From the NCBI RefSeq assembly GCF_020217425.1, contig NZ_CP084090.1:2542001-2606000 (forward strand): a stretch of DNA of 64,000 nt, written 5' to 3'. Positions 18,245 to 26,531 of the stretch are shown in pieces. The translations under genes and the position numbers were made by a program. How positions within the stretch are numbered: position 1 is the stretch's first letter; every line of letters begins with the position of its first letter. The stretch is from Halomicrobium urmianum (GTDB taxonomy: Archaea; Halobacteriota; Halobacteria; Halobacteriales; Haloarculaceae). The notes under the pieces are model-generated. The model searched no databases. It was not told the origin of the DNA and was given only the letters and a program-made list of their open reading frames with translations.

Positions 18245-18492
18245 ACGGAACCGGGAGACGCAGCGGTGCCGGCCGGTCGCGCGCGAGCGGCGTTCTCGAC
18301 GTCTCGCAACTGGTATTTCCCGACCGCGCTGACGCCACAGGACCGGGGTTTCGAGACCGTTCTGATCGCCTCAGACGCCACTTCACGGGCGGTCTGGCAC
18401 CGAGCGGCGGTGCGAGCGAGAAGCGGTCGTGACTGAAACGACCCGTTCATCTATCCCGAATACTTATTTGCCGGTGTGTCATTAGGGCTCCC

Positions 18493-19254
18493 ATGGGAAC
18501 CACGGCGAGAAATCCGGTGAAATCCGTCGAAACGACGTTCACCATTGTACAGGCGCTGAAGGAACTCGACGGGGCCGGGGTGACAGAGCTGGCGGACTAC
18601 CTCGACCTGCCGAAGAGTTCCGTCCACAACTACCTGAGCACGCTAGAACAGGAGGAGTACGTGTTCAAGGACGGGACCGAGTACCACGTCGGGATCCGGT
18701 TTCTGGACTACGGGGCCTACGCCCGCAATCAGATGGACATCTTCGAGGTGGCCAAGCCCGAACTGGAGCGGTTGGCCTCTGAGACCGGCGAACTCGCTAA
18801 CCTGCTGGTCGAGCAACACGGGATCGGCTCGTACCTCTACCGGACGCGTGGCGAGATGGCCGTCCAGGTGGAGGGCCACGTCGGCACCCGCGCGCCGCTG
18901 CACGCCACCGGCCTCGGCAAGGCCATCCTCGCGCACCTCAACGAGGAACGCGTCCACGAGATCCTCGACGAGCACGGCATGCCGCCCTCGACGCCGAACA
19001 CGATCACCGACCGCGACGAACTGTTCGCGGAGTTCGAGCAGATCAGGGAGGAGGGCGTCGCGTTCGACGACGAGGAGCGCCTGAGCGGGCTCCGCTGCGT
19101 CGCCGCGCCAGTCCACCACGAGGGGGAAATCCACGGCGCCATCAGCGTCTCCGGCCCCACCAACCGCCTCCGCGGCGAGCGCTTCCGGGAGGAACTTCCT
19201 AACAAGGTGCTGGAGGTCCAGAACGTCATCGAACTCAACATCACCTACTCGTAG
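18493..19254 (+). CDS. IclR-family transcriptional regulator
   Basis: A 253-residue regulator with an N-terminal winged helix-turn-helix (GAGVTELADYLDLPKSSVHN, about residues 28-47) and the C-terminal IclR effector domain (GLGKAILAHL, LRCVAAPV, GAISVSGP). It is adjacent and codirectional to the xacE-like gene, as in the xylose cluster of Haloferax where the IclR protein XacR acts, so it probably controls pentose oxidation genes including those at 17384 and 226. TATA-like tacttattt (18461-18469) gives a leaderless start. A TGAACGGG half-site (complement of 18442-18449) precedes the TATA box. Confidence 0.85.
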   Translation: MGTTARNPVKSVETTFTIVQALKELDGAGVTELADYLDLPKSSVHNYLSTLEQEEYVFKDGTEYHVGIRFLDYGAYARNQMDIFEVAKPELERLASETGELANLLVEQHGIGSYLYRTRGEMAVQVEGHVGTRAPLHATGLGKAILAHLNEERVHEILDEHGMPPSTPNTITDRDELFAEFEQIREEGVAFDDEERLSGLRCVAAPVHHEGEIHGAISVSGPTNRLRGERFREELPNKVLEVQNVIELNITYS

Positions 19255-19645
19255 GCCCCTCGGCACGGCGGACGAACTGCGATTCGGTTCCCGACGAGCT
19301 GTTCTACAATCACGAACAGATACGCGCGACCAACGCCGCCGGTGACTCCCGTCGATCGGGTTCCGACGGGGGGACCGAGTTACGTATAGTGACGGAGGTA
19401 ACGGTAGTACTCTCGTTACTTTTCGGGAGCTGCGGGATGGTCATTCCGTTCCACGATGGAGAACCATTTACCGACAGTTCCCGGAGTCGGCCCGGACAGT
19501 TGCTCAGAGCGTACTAGGACCGATACGTGAGCGACCGTCGTCCGCGTCGGACCCGCCGAAGTCGTGGCTGTTCGCGACGGCGCCGTGCGACACCAGCCTG
19601 ATCGGCAGACATATAACCGACACGTTCGATCGGATCGTATCCCAG
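19255..19645. other. Intergenic region with promoter of GDSL gene
   Basis: A 391-base spacer. It contains a TGTTC-N9-GAACA inverted repeat (19300-19318) and a TATA-like acatataacc (19609-19618) that would serve the esterase gene at 19646. No convincing coding frame or RNA was found on either strand. Confidence 0.45.
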
Positions 19646-20661
19646 ATGACCGCAGAGACGCAGTCGTCCGTCACACTGCACAACGTGGCGGAAACGGAGC
19701 CCGCCGACTGGACCACCGACGGTGATCGACTGTGTCGCGTTCCCGCCTCGGTCCGGGCCGACCTGAACGGCGAAGCGCGCGAACCGGTACGCCACCCGAC
19801 CCATAGCGAAATCCGGTTCGTCCCGGAGAGCGAGAGCGACGAGATCGAGGTCACGCTGTCCGCGGCCGACCGAACGCGGGCCCGGATCTTCTGGGGCTCG
19901 TTCCGGCCCTGGCAGGCCATCGAGATCGATTCGACGCCCGAGACGCTCTCCCTCAGCGTTCCGGACCGACTGCGGAGCCTCGACGGGAGCGTCGACGGGG
20001 GCGCTTCGATCGGCGCATCTGCCGGATCGCGTTCGAGCGGTTCACGCCGGTCGCGCTACACGACGTCGCCGGCGACTGCCGACCGCCCGAACCCGCCGAA
20101 CTCCCCGACCGGCGCTACCTCGCCTACGGCACCTCCATCACCGAGGGGGCGAAGGCCTCGGCGGCGCACCTGAGTTACGTGTCGCGCGTCGCCCGCGACT
20201 GCGGCCTCGACGCGCTGAACCTCGCCTGTTCCGGGTCGGCGTACTGCGAGCCCGCGATGGCGGACTACGTCGCGGACCGCGAGGACTGGGACGTCGCGAC
20301 GTTCGCCCTCTCGGTCAACATGGCGAACGCGGGGTTCCCGCCGGCGGAGTTCCGCGAGCGCGCCGACTACTTCGTCGACACCGTCGCCCGGGCGCACCCG
20401 GAGAAGCCGATCGTCTGCGTCACGCTGTTCCCGTACTACGCGGACGTGACGGACGAGGGCGACGCCGACGTCGCGGCGGCCTACCGGGACGCCCTGCGCT
20501 CCGTCGTCGACGACTCGCCGCACGACAACCTCTCCCTCGTCGCCGGGACGGACCTGCTGTCGGCCTCGGACTTGACCTGGGACGTCCTCCACCCCAGCGA
20601 CGGCGGCATGGAGTCTATCGGGGACGGACTGGCCCGGCACCTGGAGACGCGACTCGACTGA
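19646..20661 (+). pseudogene. GDSL/SGNH esterase-like protein, frameshifted
   Basis: The first part (19646 to about 20000) encodes an N-terminal beta domain with FWGSFRPWQAIEI. The second part, in the next frame, encodes an SGNH hydrolase core: RYLAYGTSITEG with the nucleophile Ser, ALNLACSGSAYCEP, FALSVNMAN, and the C-terminal DVLHPSDGG holding the Asp/His pair. The frames join if one G is restored to the GGGGG at 19997-20001, giving about 338 residues, the usual layout of two-domain carbohydrate esterases. No signal peptide is present, so it would act in the cytoplasm, perhaps deacetylating imported xylo-oligosaccharides. It is either a real single-base deletion or a homopolymer sequencing error. 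Confidence 0.72.
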
Positions 20662-20733
20662 AATCGTCGGGCAGTCCGCGACGGGCCGAGTCAGTCGAAC
20701 CGCGGCCAGATTCGAGACGGCCTGAACCGCGCG

Positions 20734-21705
20734 TCAGTCTTCGAGTGCGCCTTTCACCCCGTCGTAGGCCGGCTTCTCGTCGTACCGGTCGTCGAACAGC
20801 AGCGGGTCGCCGGTGAACCGCTCGCCGAAGTCCCTGAAGCTCCGCAGCCAGGTGCTGGCGTCGTGGACGCCCCACGTGACGACTGTGTCACAGCCCGCGT
20901 CGCGACAGGCCGCGACGACGTCGCCGTAGAACTCCGCCTGGTCCTCGTCGGGGTTCTCGGACACGTCGTCGACGTGGAACGCGACGTCCATCTCGGTGAT
21001 CTGGACGTCCAGCCCGAGGTCCCGGAACCGCCGGACGTTCTCCGCGACGGAGCCCGGATCGGGGTGGTCGCCGAGCGCGTGCATCTGGAGGCCGACCCCG
21101 TCGATCGGCACCCCGTCGTCGAGCAGCCCCTCGACCATGTCGTAGACGGCGTCGGACTTCTCGTTGATCCCGTCCGCGCCGTAGTCGTTGTAGTAGAGGT
21201 CCGCGTCGGTGACCTCGTTCGCCCAGCGGAACGCGTCGGCGAGGTACTCCTCGCCCAGCGCGTCGTACCACACGGTGTCGCGCATCGACCCGTCGTCCGC
21301 GACGGCCTCGTTGACCACGTCCCAGGCGTCAATCTTCGACCGGTAGCGACCGGCGACCGTGTGGACGTGGTCGCGCAGGAACGTCCGGAGCTGATCGCCG
21401 GTGTAGTCCCACGCCTGGAACCAGTCGGGCTTCTGGTTGTGCCACACGAGCGTGTGCCCGCGGACGTACATGTCGTGCTCGACGCCGAAGTCGACGACGG
21501 CGTCGGCGTCGCCGAAGTCGTAGGTGTCCCGCGACGGTCGGAGCGGCCCCATCTTCAGGGCGTTCTCCGGAGTGATCGCGTTGAACTCGCTCTTGGCGGT
21601 CCGCAGGTAACTCGGGTCGCTGCGGAGCGCGTCGGGATCGATCGCGGCACCGATTCGGAAGTCGCTGGCGTCGGCCGCCGTGCGAAGCGTCGCCTCGTCT
21701 GACAT
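20734..21705 (-). CDS. Cytoplasmic GH10 endo-1,4-beta-xylanase
   Basis: A 323-residue complete GH10 catalytic domain without signal peptide or binding modules. Motifs in order are NAITPENALKMG, RGHTLVWHNQKPDW, AWDVVNEAV with the acid/base Glu, LYYNDYG, GVGLQMH, VQITEMDV with the nucleophile Glu, and TWGVHDASTW. Such short cytoplasmic enzymes hydrolyse imported xylo-oligosaccharides, in line with the transporter at 5619 and GH67. It is transcribed divergently from glucuronate isomerase, and the two promoters carry an identical ten-base TATA element in mirror arrangement. Confidence 0.93.
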   Translation of the reverse strand: MSDEATLRTAADASDFRIGAAIDPDALRSDPSYLRTAKSEFNAITPENALKMGPLRPSRDTYDFGDADAVVDFGVEHDMYVRGHTLVWHNQKPDWFQAWDYTGDQLRTFLRDHVHTVAGRYRSKIDAWDVVNEAVADDGSMRDTVWYDALGEEYLADAFRWANEVTDADLYYNDYGADGINEKSDAVYDMVEGLLDDGVPIDGVGLQMHALGDHPDPGSVAENVRRFRDLGLDVQITEMDVAFHVDDVSENPDEDQAEFYGDVVAACRDAGCDTVVTWGVHDASTWLRSFRDFGERFTGDPLLFDDRYDEKPAYDGVKGALED

Positions 21706-21811
21706 CGTCTCGGAGGGCGTGAACAGTAACTATAAAACATGTGGCTCCGGTGGCGAGTGCCGGCGCGTCGCACCCGTAGTTTTATAGTCGATTCGGCGGG
21801 AACGTGAGCGT
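21706..21811. promoter_or_regulatory. Symmetric divergent promoter (xylanase / uxaC)
   Basis: The decamer GTTTTATAGT occurs on the minus strand at 21729-21738 and on the plus strand at 21779-21788. Each is centred about 28 bases upstream of its start codon (21705 and 21812), showing two leaderless promoters with matched TATA boxes and implying coordinated expression. Confidence 0.7.
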
Positions 21812-23176
21812 ATGCCCTTCCTCGACGAGGATTACCTGCTCGAGACGGACGCCGCGCGAGAACTGTACGACGCGATCGCCGACCGCCCGATCGTCGATCC
21901 CCACACGCACGCGGACGTCGCCGAGATCGTCGAGAACGACGGCTGGAACGACGTCTGGGAGGTCGAGGCCGCCACGGACCACTACGTCTGGGCGCTGATG
22001 CGCAACTGCGGCGTCGACGAGGAACTGATCACCGGCGACGCCGACAACCGGGAGAAGTGGACGACGCTCGCGGAGGCCTTCCCGCAGTTCGCCGGCAACC
22101 CCACCTACGAGTGGGTCCACCTCGATCTCAGGCGACGGTTCGGAATCGAGAAGACGATCTCCGCCGAAACGGCCGACGAGATCTGGGAGGAGACGAAGGC
22201 CCAGCTCGCCGGGGACGACATGCGACCCCAGGAGCTGCTCGCCGAGATGAACGTCGAGGTCGTCGGTAGCACCGACGATCCGACGGACGACCTCTCGTAC
22301 CACGAGCGCGCCGCCGACGAGGTCGATGGGGTCGAGCTCGTGCCTACCTGGCGCGCGGACCGGGCGGTCAAGGTCGACCGGCCCGAGTGGACCGACTTCG
22401 TCGCCGAACTCGCCGAGGCGATCGAGGTCGACACGGGCGACTTCGACGGGTTCCTCGCCGCGCTGGAGGCCTCCCACGACTACTTCGACGAGCGCGGCTG
22501 CCGCGCCTGCGACCTCGGGATCGAACAGCCCGTCACCCGGCCAGTCAGTGACGAGCGCGCCCGCGACGTCTTCGAGCGGGCGCTGGCCGGGGCCTCACTC
22601 TCCGAACGCGAGGCCGGGGACTTCCAGGCCTACCTCACCGAGTACATCGGCGAACTGAACGCCGAGAAGGGGTGGGTCACGCAGTTGCACGTCGGCCCCG
22701 TCCGCAACTACCGCGACTCGCTGTTCGAGCGGCTCGGTCCGGCCGCCGGCGGGGACGTCTCGACGGGGGACGTGGACCTCGTGAAGCCGCTGGAGCACTT
22801 CTGCAACCGGTTCGACGACGAGATGGACGTCGTCCTCTACGTGATCGATCCGACCCACTACCCGTCGGTCGCGACGATGGCGCGGGTGTTCCCGAACGTG
22901 ACGGTCGGCCCGGCCTGGTGGTTCAACGACAGCCCGTTCGGGATGGAGCAGCAACTTGAGTACGTCGGCACCGTCGAGCTGCTCTCCCAGCACGCCGGGA
23001 TGGTCAGCGACTCGCGGAAGCTCCTCTCCTACGGCTCGCGCTTCGAGATGTTCCGCCGCTCGCTGGCCAACGTCGTCGGGACGCAGGTCGAGCGCGGCCA
23101 GGTGCCGATGGACGTGGCGCGAGACCTCGTCGAGGGCCTCGCGTACGACCGGCCAAAAGAGCTGTACGGGTTCTGA
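21812..23176 (+). CDS. uxaC: Glucuronate isomerase
   Basis: A 454-residue amidohydrolase-fold uronate isomerase that converts D-glucuronate to D-fructuronate (and galacturonate to tagaturonate). Diagnostic segments are IVDPHTHAD near residue 29, DHYVWALMRNCGV, the middle STDDPTDDLSYH, GWVTQLHVGPVRNYR, and the C-terminal GPAWWFNDSPFGMEQQL and DSRKLLSYGSRFEMFRR. It acts on the glucuronate released by the GH67 enzyme and passes fructuronate toward mannonate dehydratase at 15058. Confidence 0.95.
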   Translation: MPFLDEDYLLETDAARELYDAIADRPIVDPHTHADVAEIVENDGWNDVWEVEAATDHYVWALMRNCGVDEELITGDADNREKWTTLAEAFPQFAGNPTYEWVHLDLRRRFGIEKTISAETADEIWEETKAQLAGDDMRPQELLAEMNVEVVGSTDDPTDDLSYHERAADEVDGVELVPTWRADRAVKVDRPEWTDFVAELAEAIEVDTGDFDGFLAALEASHDYFDERGCRACDLGIEQPVTRPVSDERARDVFERALAGASLSEREAGDFQAYLTEYIGELNAEKGWVTQLHVGPVRNYRDSLFERLGPAAGGDVSTGDVDLVKPLEHFCNRFDDEMDVVLYVIDPTHYPSVATMARVFPNVTVGPAWWFNDSPFGMEQQLEYVGTVELLSQHAGMVSDSRKLLSYGSRFEMFRRSLANVVGTQVERGQVPMDVARDLVEGLAYDRPKELYGF

Positions 23177-23216
23177 GCCTGCCGGCACTGGGACCGGCAA
23201 CGGAGCCGAGCTGACT

Positions 23217-24689
23217 TCAGTCCGCGGAGTAGGCGTCCGCTTCCGCGAGGACGGTCGACTCCGCGAGGTCCCACTCGTCCAGATAGTCCTCCTGTGCGGC
23301 GACCAGTTCCGCGAACAGCTCACGGGCCTCCTCGGTCTGGAGGGTCCGCACCTGCTGGTCGATGAGGAAGCCCTGGAACGCGGCGTCGACGTCGCCGTCG
23401 CGGGACGCCTCGATGACGGTCTCGATGGTGTCGACGTGACCGCTGATGAGGGCGCGAACCGGCCGCGGGAAGCCGCCCGCCGCCATCGGCTTGACCTCGT
23501 TGGCGCGGACCACGGCGTTCGTCTCGACGACGGCCTCGCTCTGGAGGTCCGACACCTGGCCGACGTTCGGGAGGTTGACGTTCGTGACGTACTCGTCCTC
23601 CCCGACCAGCCCCCGGAGGATGTCGACAAACACCTCGTCGGACTCGGTCAGCTCGAACTCCTTCTCGCCGTCCAGCCAGGCCTCGACGTCGGTCGTCTGT
23701 TCGGACTCCGCCGGCGTCCAGTGCTTCGCCCGGTAGTCGCTGCCGGTGCGCTTGACGCCCCAGCGGTTGAGCCCCTCCTGGCCGCCCTGGATGAACCAGG
23801 TCGCGTACTCGACGAGGTGGCGGTCGCCCGCCGCGGGCAGGACGCCGAACCGCCGGAACAGCTCCCAGGTCACCTGCCAGTTGTCGACGAACACGCTCTC
23901 GTCCGCGAGGTCGTCCCAGGAGAACTCCCGGTGGGCCCGCTCGCTGTCGACCAGGTCCTCCAGGAGGGGCCAGAGGTCGACCCCCTTGCAGCGGGCCTCG
24001 TCGACCCACGTGAAGTGGTTGATCCCCTTGACGTTGACCGAGACGTCCGAGCGCTCGGCGTCCACGTCGAGCTTCTCGCTCGCGATGTCGGCGAGGTGGC
24101 TCCGGGTGCCCAGCACCTCGTGACAGAGGCCGAGCGCGTTGACGTCGGGGTACTCGTCGTACAGCGCCCGCGTCACGAAGTGGACGGGGTTCGTGTAGTT
24201 GAACACCCACGCGCCGGGGCAGTGCTCGCGGATCGCGGCCGCGAACTCCCGGTAGAGAGGGACCGTCCGCATCGCGCGGAAGATGCCGCCCGGACCGATC
24301 GTGGCCGAGACGGCGCCGTAGATGCCGTACTCCTTCGGGATGTCGAGGTCGTGGACGAACGTCTCCGCGGGGTCGTACTGCGTCGAGAGGACGACGACGT
24401 CGGCACCGGACAGCGCCGTCTCGAGGGAGTCGGTCGCCTCGTAGGACCACTCCGTCGAGGGCTCGACGTCGGCCTCGCCGTGGACCCAGTTGCCGAACTC
24501 CGCGTTCCGCTCGGCGCTCTCGACGTACTCGTCGTAGAGTCGGACCTCGCCGTGCAGGTCGGACTGGGCGAGGTCCCGGATGAGGTTCGGCGCCCACTGG
24601 CGACTGCCGCCGCCGACGTAGGCTATCGTGACGTCGTCGGCGTCGATTGCACTGTCCGATCGCACTGCTGCTGGCGCTTGCTGCGACAT
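23217..24689 (-). CDS. GH4 glycosidase with CHEV motif, probable alpha-galacturonidase
   Basis: A 490-residue NAD- and metal-dependent GH4 enzyme: nucleotide-binding AYVGGGSRQWAPNLI, NYTNPVHFVTRAL, the active-site GLCHEV near residue 197, and VKGINHFTW. GH4 members with CHEV at this site are known as alpha-galacturonidases (LplD type), whereas alpha-galactosidases have CHSV, as the two other GH4 genes in this window do. The enzyme probably splits galacturonic-acid oligomers; its product can be handled by UxaC, which accepts galacturonate. The ATG at 24689 is chosen because CTTTATGCC (complement of 24712-24720) lies about 27 bases upstream. It sits in a uronate gene block. Confidence 0.82.
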   Translation of the reverse strand: MSQQAPAAVRSDSAIDADDVTIAYVGGGSRQWAPNLIRDLAQSDLHGEVRLYDEYVESAERNAEFGNWVHGEADVEPSTEWSYEATDSLETALSGADVVVLSTQYDPAETFVHDLDIPKEYGIYGAVSATIGPGGIFRAMRTVPLYREFAAAIREHCPGAWVFNYTNPVHFVTRALYDEYPDVNALGLCHEVLGTRSHLADIASEKLDVDAERSDVSVNVKGINHFTWVDEARCKGVDLWPLLEDLVDSERAHREFSWDDLADESVFVDNWQVTWELFRRFGVLPAAGDRHLVEYATWFIQGGQEGLNRWGVKRTGSDYRAKHWTPAESEQTTDVEAWLDGEKEFELTESDEVFVDILRGLVGEDEYVTNVNLPNVGQVSDLQSEAVVETNAVVRANEVKPMAAGGFPRPVRALISGHVDTIETVIEASRDGDVDAAFQGFLIDQQVRTLQTEEARELFAELVAAQEDYLDEWDLAESTVLAEADAYSAD

Positions 24690-24836
24690 GGTCCCTAGGG
24701 TGTCATCCACTGGCATAAAGGTCGTGGTGGAAGCAACCTATCGCACGTGATGCGGTCGCTGACAGCGGGAACGTGGCCCGCGACCGACCGGTGGAGCGAC
24801 GCGGGCCCCGAAGCGCGGCCGCGCCGGGTCACGTCC

Positions 24837-25607
24837 TCACTGCGCGCTGTCGTCGTAGCCGCCGTCGACCCTGACGATCTCGCCGGTCGTGAACGAGGCG
24901 GCGTCGCCGGCCAGGTACACCGCGGCGCCCGTGATTTCGTCGGGCGTCGCGACGCGGTCCATCGGCGTCCGGCCGTCGACCTGCTCGCGGAACGCGGAGC
25001 CGTCCTCCATCTTCGGCCCGGCCAGCTCGGTCTTGACGAAGCCCGGCGCGATGGCGTTGACGCGGACCTCCGGGGCGAGGTCGGCCGCCGCCGCGCGCGT
25101 CAGGCCGTTCAGGCCGCTCTTGGCGGCGCAGTATCCCGGCCGCTCCTCGCGGGCCTGGTCGGCCGACATCGACGAGATGTTGACGATGCTCCCCTCGTCC
25201 ATGCCGCGCCCGAACACCTGACACGCGCGGAAGACGCCGGTGAGACAGACGTCGACGTCGCGCTCGAAGTCCTCCTCCGGCATCTCAGTGACCGACGCCT
25301 GCGCGACACTCCCGGCGGAGTTGACGAGGACGTCGACGTCGCCCATCGCCTCGACCGCCGCGTCGTAGAGGTCCTCGACGGACCCGTAGTCGCGGACGTC
25401 GCAGGTGACCTCCGTCGTCTCCGCGCCGCGCTCCCGCAGTTCCGCGGCCGTCTCGGCTACCTTGTCCTCGCTCCGGCTCGACGCGACGACGTCCGCGCCC
25501 TCGTCGGCGAACGCGAGGGCGATGGCCCGTCCGATCCCGCTCGTCCCGCCGATGACCACCGCGGATTTGTCCGCGACGGTGACGGCGTCGCCTGAGGTTT
25601 CGCTCAT
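24837..25607 (-). CDS. SDR oxidoreductase, candidate fructuronate reductase
   Basis: A 256-residue classical short-chain dehydrogenase: GGTSGIGRA cofactor motif, NSAG, the Ser of NISSMSA, YCAAK catalytic pair, and C-terminal TGEIVRVDGGYD. The specificity cannot be read from the sequence. The window has UxaC and UxuA but no long-chain UxuB-type fructuronate reductase, and SDR-type mannonate oxidoreductases exist in Bacillus, so reduction of fructuronate to mannonate is a reasonable inference. KduD-like activity is the main alternative. It is divergent from the IclR gene at 25758. Confidence 0.8.
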   Translation of the reverse strand: MSETSGDAVTVADKSAVVIGGTSGIGRAIALAFADEGADVVASSRSEDKVAETAAELRERGAETTEVTCDVRDYGSVEDLYDAAVEAMGDVDVLVNSAGSVAQASVTEMPEEDFERDVDVCLTGVFRACQVFGRGMDEGSIVNISSMSADQAREERPGYCAAKSGLNGLTRAAAADLAPEVRVNAIAPGFVKTELAGPKMEDGSAFREQVDGRTPMDRVATPDEITGAAVYLAGDAASFTTGEIVRVDGGYDDSAQ

Positions 25608-25716
25608 GTACGAGCGATGGCTCTCTCGGGACGCACGTCAGGTTTACGCTTGGGGTAGCGGTCGGTCGGAGTGGCGCTCACAGTGGTCCTCCGGACCGGG
25701 AACGAAAGGTTTCCAC

Positions 25717-25734
25717 GGATAGTGGATTTTATCC
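25717..25734 (+). promoter_or_regulatory. Promoter and shared operator-like motif, site 3
   Basis: GGATA-N8-TATCC inverted repeat whose centre reads AGTGGATTTTAT (25721-25732), matching the motif at the GH67 and transporter promoters. It includes the TATA box (about -28) of the IclR gene at 25758, which suggests that the regulator represses itself and recognises the same sequence in the 5.3-5.6 kb region. Confidence 0.45.
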
Positions 25735-25757
25735 GGATCGGCGCGGAAGGAGCCAGC

Positions 25758-26531
25758 ATGAAACCCGACGCGTCGGACGACGGTGGCAAGCGGGTCGGCG
25801 CCGTTCAGCGCTCGTTCGCCATTCTGGACGTCCTCCGGCGGTCCGGAACACTCCGCATCAACGATGTTGCAGACGAACTGGACATCCCCACGAGCACGGC
25901 GCACGTCCACCTGAAGACGCTCGAGTCGGTCGGCTACGTGGTGAAGACCGACGACGGGTACAGGCGGGGGCTCCGGTTCCTGCGCGACGGCGTCGCAGTC
26001 CGCGACCGGTACGACGTCCACGGGATGGCCAGACCCGAACTGGACGAGATCGCGGCCGAGACGGGCGAGGTGGCCAACCTTGGCGCCGAGGAGGACGGGC
26101 GGCGCGTGATCCTGTACCAGGCCGAGGGGAGCGACGCCGTCTACGACGACGCGCCGATCGGCGAGTTCACGAGGATGCACTGGACGGCACTGGGGAAGGC
26201 CATCCTCGCGGAACGCTCCGGGGAGTACGTCGACGAGTACCTCGACGCGTACGGACTCCCGGCGGCGACTGAGAACACGATCACGGACGCCGAAGCGTTC
26301 CGAGAGGAACTCGCGACCGTCCACGACAGGGGGTACGCGGTCGAAGACGAAGAGCGCCGCGAGGGGATCCGGTCCGTCGCCGTTCCAATAATCGTGGACG
26401 GGTCCGTCGTCGGGGCCATCTCGCTCTCGGGACCCCGCGAGCGGTTCGACGACGATCGAATCCGGGACGCGCTGGTACCGACGCTACGCGACACGTCGAA
26501 CGTCGTCGAGGTCAGGTGCACCTACGAGTGA
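25758..26531 (+). CDS. IclR-family transcriptional regulator
   Basis: A 257-residue protein with a winged helix-turn-helix at the N-terminus (LRINDVADELDIPTSTAHVH, about residues 34-53) and an IclR ligand domain (ALGKAILAER, IRSVAVPIIVDG, GAISLSGP). The ATG at 25758 is preferred over 25671 since the TATA-like ATTTTAT (25726-25732) lies at about -28. It ends the uronate block and is divergent from the SDR gene. The promoter motif it shares with GH67 and the oligosaccharide transporter makes it the likely regulator of glucuronoxylan use. Confidence 0.85.
   Translation: MKPDASDDGGKRVGAVQRSFAILDVLRRSGTLRINDVADELDIPTSTAHVHLKTLESVGYVVKTDDGYRRGLRFLRDGVAVRDRYDVHGMARPELDEIAAETGEVANLGAEEDGRRVILYQAEGSDAVYDDAPIGEFTRMHWTALGKAILAERSGEYVDEYLDAYGLPAATENTITDAEAFREELATVHDRGYAVEDEERREGIRSVAVPIIVDGSVVGAISLSGPRERFDDDRIRDALVPTLRDTSNVVEVRCTYE

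Noticed and set aside
19504-19920. 138-residue minus-strand frame overlapping the GDSL gene 5' end
   Set aside because: It lies antisense to the N-terminal domain of the esterase, has no promoter, and its translation is Ser/Arg-rich without a family pattern.
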